Assembly: GCF_900187385.1 (NCBI RefSeq)
Contig: NZ_FYEY01000001.1
Location: 4,836,001-4,900,000, forward strand
DNA from: Streptomyces sp. 2114.4
Lineage (GTDB): Bacteria; Actinomycetota; Actinomycetes; Streptomycetales; Streptomycetaceae
Reading direction: 5' to 3'
DNA length: 64,000 bases
Part shown: in pieces, positions 61,205 through 64,000 of the stretch
Position numbering within the stretch: the first letter of the stretch is position 1
Layout of the letters: the number at the start of each line of letters is the position of its first letter
Made by a program: the position numbers and the translations under genes
The notes under the pieces: generated by a model
What the model saw: only the letters and a program-made list of their open reading frames with translations
Databases searched by the model: none
Told to the model about the DNA's origin: nothing

Positions 61205-64000
61205 ATGGCTGATCGCACGGAGACGGAGAAGCGGAACCTGGAGAAGGAGTTGGCGGCCGCGGTGCGGGGGGAGGTCTCGTTCGCCGCGGCCGACCGGGCG
61301 CTGATGACGATGGACGCGTCCAATTACCGGCGGGTGCCCAGGGCGGTGGTCGCGCCCCGGGACGCCGAGGATGTCGCGGCGGCGCTGCGGGTGTGCCGGG
61401 AGCACGGGGTGCCGGTGGTGCCGCGCGGCGGCGGGACCAGTATCGCCGGGCAGGCGACCGGCGTCGGGGTGGTGCTGGACTTCACCCGCCACATGCGGCG
61501 CATCGTGTCGCTGGACCCCGCCGCCCGTACCGCCGTCGTCCAGCCCGGCGTCATTCTGGACGACCTGCGGGCGGCGGCCGGCGCGCACGGACTCACCTTC
61601 GGCCCCGACCCCTCCACCCACAGCCGCTGCACCCTCGGCGGCATGATCGGCAACAACTCCTGCGGCTCGCACTCGGTGGCCTGGGGCACCACCGCCGACA
61701 GCGTCCGCACACTGGAGCTGCTGACGTACGGCGGCGAGCAGGTACGGGCCGGGCGCGGCACGGACCGCACCGGCGCCCCCACCGGCCTCCCGCCGCGGCT
61801 GCGGGACGGGGTGAAAGCGCTGGTGGACGCCGAGTTGGCACTGCTCCGCACCGGCTACCCCGACCTCCCGCGCCGGATCTCCGGCTACGCCCTGGACGCG
61901 CTGCTGCCGGAAGCGGGCACCGACCTCGCCCGCGCCCTCACCGGCAGCGAGGGCACCCTCGGCGTGCTGACCGAGGCGACCGTACGGCTCGTGGAGACGC
62001 CGGCCGCGCGGGCCCTGGCCGTCCTCGGCTACCCGGACGAGAGCGCCGCCGCCGAGGCCGCGCACACCCTCCTCCCGCGCTCCGCACCCAGGGGCCTTGA
62101 ACAGAGCGGAGGCGAAACGCAGTGGAGCCAGCCGATGACCGTCGAGGGGATGGCCGCCGACCTGGTGGGGAACGCGGCGGGGCTGCCCAAGGGCGGCGCC
62201 TGGCTGTTCGTGGAGATGGGCGGCGGGAGTCCCGGCGAGGCGGCGGCACGGGCCGAGGCGCTGTGCCGGGCGGCGGCCGCGGACGGCGCCACCGACCACA
62301 CCCTCGTCACCGACCCGGCCGGCCAGCGTGCCCTGTGGCGGATCCGCGAGGACGCCTCCGGCACCGCCACCCGGCTGCCCGACGGCTCCGAAGCGTGGCC
62401 CGGCTGGGAGGACTGTGCCGTCCCGCCCGCCCGGCTCGGCCCGTATCTGCGGGACTTCCGCGCCCTGCTGGCCCAGCACGGCCTGCGCGGTACGCCCTAC
62501 GGCCACTTCGGCGACGGCTGCATCCACATCCGCATCGACTTCGACCTGCTGACCGCCCCCGGCATCCGCCGCTTCCGGGAGTTCTCCTACGACCTGGGTG
62601 ACCTGGTGGTGGCGCACGGCGGTTCGCTCTCCGGCGAGCACGGCGACGGCCAGGCGCGCGCCGAACTGCTCCCGAAGATGTACGGCCCGGAACTCGTCGG
62701 TGTCTTCGAGCGGTTCAAGTCGCTCTGGGACCCGGCCGCCGGGCTCAACCCCGGCATGCTGGTCCGTCCCGCCCGGCTCGACGAGAACCTGCGCTTCGAG
62801 CTGCTGCCCAAGCGCCCCGTCCCGGTCGAGTTCGGCTACCCGCACGACAACGGGGACTTCTCCGCGGCCGTACGGCGCTGCGTCGGCGTCGCCAAGTGCC
62901 GTAATGCCGCGACCGGTCCGGGCTCGACGGACGTGATGTGCCCGTCCTTCCGGGCCACGGGGGAGGAGCAGCACTCCACCCGCGGCCGGGCCCGGCTGCT
63001 GCACGAGATGCTGGCGGGCGAGGTGATCACGGACGGCTGGCGCTCGCCGGAGGTACGCGACGCCCTCGACCTGTGCCTGTCCTGCAAGGGCTGCCGCACC
63101 GACTGCCCCGTAGGGGTCGACATGGCCACCTACAAGGCGGAGTTCCTGCACCACCACTACGAGGGCCGGCTGCGCCCCGCCGCCCACTACTCCATGGGCC
63201 GCCTCCCGCAGTGGCTGCGCGCCGCGGCCCCCGCCGCCCCGGCCCTGAACGCCCTCGCCCGTACACCGCTGGCCGCCGTCGCCAAACGCCTCGGCGGAAT
63301 CGCCCCCGAGCGCCCGATCCCCCGACTGGCCACGGAGACGTTCACCCGCTGGTGGTGGCGCCGCCGCGGGACGGTGGGCGGCGGAGGTTCGGAGCCGGGC
63401 AACCGGTCAGCTTCCGGGACCGTACCCGCGGCCCGGCCGCGCGCCGCACCTCCCGGCAGCCGCACGGTCATCCTCTGGCCCGACACCTTCACCAACCACC
63501 TCTCCCCGGAGGTCGGCCGGTCCGCCGTACGCGTCCTGGAGGCCGCCGGGCTGCGTCCCCTCCTGCCACCGACCGCGCCCCTGCGCCCGGCCGGAGCCCT
63601 TCCGCTGCCGCGCCGCCACCGCCCCCTGTGCTGCGGCCTGACCTATGTCTCCACCGGCCAGCTCGACCAGGCCCGTGCGGAGATGCGCCGCACGGTCGAG
63701 ATCCTGAGCCCCCTCCTCCGTGACGGCCGCCCCCTGGTCGTCCTCGAACCCAGCTGCGCCGCCGCCCTCCGCACGGACCTCCCGGAACTGCTGCCCGACG
63801 ACCCCCGGGCCGCCCGACTGGCCCGCTCCGTACGCACCTTCGCGCAGGCCCTGGAGGAGCTGGCCCCCGACTGGCAGCCCCCGCGCATCGACCGCCCCGT
63901 CGCCGGCCAGACCCACTGCCACCAGCACGCGGTCCTGGGCGACGCCGCCGACCGCCGCCTGCGGGAACGCGCGGGCCTCACTGGCCAGTTGACCGGCGGC
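61205..64000 (+). CDS. Fused FAD and Fe-S dehydrogenase, D-lactate/glycolate type (partial, runs off window)
   Basis: At least 932 residues are present and no stop is reached. Residues 1-280 are a GlcD-like FAD domain: VPVVPRGGGTSIAGQATG, TLGGMIGNNSCGSHSVAWGT and ALTGSEGTLGVLTEATVRLV. Residues about 300-540 are the substrate cap and FAD-oxidase C-terminal region, ending PYGHFGDGCIHIRIDFD and SGEHGDGQARAELLPKMYGP. Two 4Fe-4S clusters follow (CVGVAKCRNAATG...MCPSF and CLSCKGCRTDCPVGV), then a CCG-type domain (PLCCGLTY, LEPSCAA, THCHQHA). Fused proteins of this kind oxidise D-2-hydroxyacids, passing electrons to quinone. ATG at 61205. Confidence 0.9.
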   Translation, partial: MADRTETEKRNLEKELAAAVRGEVSFAAADRALMTMDASNYRRVPRAVVAPRDAEDVAAALRVCREHGVPVVPRGGGTSIAGQATGVGVVLDFTRHMRRIVSLDPAARTAVVQPGVILDDLRAAAGAHGLTFGPDPSTHSRCTLGGMIGNNSCGSHSVAWGTTADSVRTLELLTYGGEQVRAGRGTDRTGAPTGLPPRLRDGVKALVDAELALLRTGYPDLPRRISGYALDALLPEAGTDLARALTGSEGTLGVLTEATVRLVETPAARALAVLGYPDESAAAEAAHTLLPRSAPRGLEQSGGETQWSQPMTVEGMAADLVGNAAGLPKGGAWLFVEMGGGSPGEAAARAEALCRAAAADGATDHTLVTDPAGQRALWRIREDASGTATRLPDGSEAWPGWEDCAVPPARLGPYLRDFRALLAQHGLRGTPYGHFGDGCIHIRIDFDLLTAPGIRRFREFSYDLGDLVVAHGGSLSGEHGDGQARAELLPKMYGPELVGVFERFKSLWDPAAGLNPGMLVRPARLDENLRFELLPKRPVPVEFGYPHDNGDFSAAVRRCVGVAKCRNAATGPGSTDVMCPSFRATGEEQHSTRGRARLLHEMLAGEVITDGWRSPEVRDALDLCLSCKGCRTDCPVGVDMATYKAEFLHHHYEGRLRPAAHYSMGRLPQWLRAAAPAAPALNALARTPLAAVAKRLGGIAPERPIPRLATETFTRWWWRRRGTVGGGGSEPGNRSASGTVPAARPRAAPPGSRTVILWPDTFTNHLSPEVGRSAVRVLEAAGLRPLLPPTAPLRPAGALPLPRRHRPLCCGLTYVSTGQLDQARAEMRRTVEILSPLLRDGRPLVVLEPSCAAALRTDLPELLPDDPRAARLARSVRTFAQALEELAPDWQPPRIDRPVAGQTHCHQHAVLGDAADRRLRERAGLTGQLTGG

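Overview
The window is high-GC DNA with strongly GC-biased third codon positions, frequent GTG starts (plus a TTG) and many streptomycete family markers: a futalosine-pathway menaquinone pair, DUF3027, DUF2530, DUF2771, actinobacterial XPB, AzgA-type NCS2 permease, actinobacterial SerC and XRE regulators beside small partner genes. It is most likely a chromosomal segment of Streptomyces or a close relative. No tRNA, rRNA or CRISPR array was seen.

Layout. 0-2.5 kb: a truncated XRE/DUF5753 regulator gene diverging from a pair of small genes; the promoter, the pair and a stub of the regulator are duplicated in tandem; a small secreted four-cysteine protein follows. 2.8-6.7 kb: a MurNAc uptake and recycling cluster on the minus strand (RpiR-type repressor, MurQ etherase, EIIBC permease) with two operator-like dyads before the repressor. 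6.8-10.5 kb: small conserved proteins, a PNPOx-type flavoprotein, an MFS exporter and an HD protein. 10.5-12.7 kb: a minus-strand three-gene operon (cytosolic helical protein, 3-TM membrane protein, orphan solute-binding lipoprotein) in which the first two proteins carry the same Gly/Asn-rich motif at facing ends. 13-20 kb: CutC with a DasR-type site, a HelD/HelR-like RNA polymerase recycling ATPase, a GT87 glycosyltransferase and XPB helicase. 19.9-22 kb: an accessory patch of lower GC (XRE regulator, NUDIX, two small proteins, divergent small partner). 22-32.8 kb: core genes (helicase-like protein, HAD, cold-shock protein, mqnD-mqnB-DUF2771, MFS, DUF3027). 32.8-33.3 kb: a 0.5-kb nested palindrome. 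33.3-38.3 kb: a sacsin/Hsp90-like ATPase and an FAD monooxygenase whose stop codon carries a MITE insertion. 38.5-40.5 kb: a second XRE regulator with two divergent small genes, one paralogous to the small partner in the 20-22 kb patch. 40.6-44.9 kb: a P-type ATPase, an SDR and two paralogous His-rich one-TM microproteins. 45-64 kb: mostly housekeeping and efflux genes: purine permease, MarR-MFS pair, ThpR, aldo/keto reductase, SGNH hydrolase, anchored propeller protein, TetR plus DrrAB-like ABC exporter, SerC, WYL regulator with a BBE-type flavoprotein, and a fused FAD/Fe-S dehydrogenase cut by the window end.

How genes work together. The mur genes import MurNAc as MurNAc-6-P and cleave it to GlcNAc-6-P; GlcNAc metabolites are the ligands of DasR, for which a candidate site lies before cutC. 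The mqn genes act in menaquinone synthesis. Regulator-transporter pairs (MarR-MFS, TetR-ABC) look like inducible efflux. The most unusual candidate system is the 10.5-12.7 kb operon, where a shared motif suggests an amyloid-like or homotypic contact joining a cytosolic effector-like protein to a membrane protein and an external binding protein. All functional statements rest on family recognition by eye; no database search was run.
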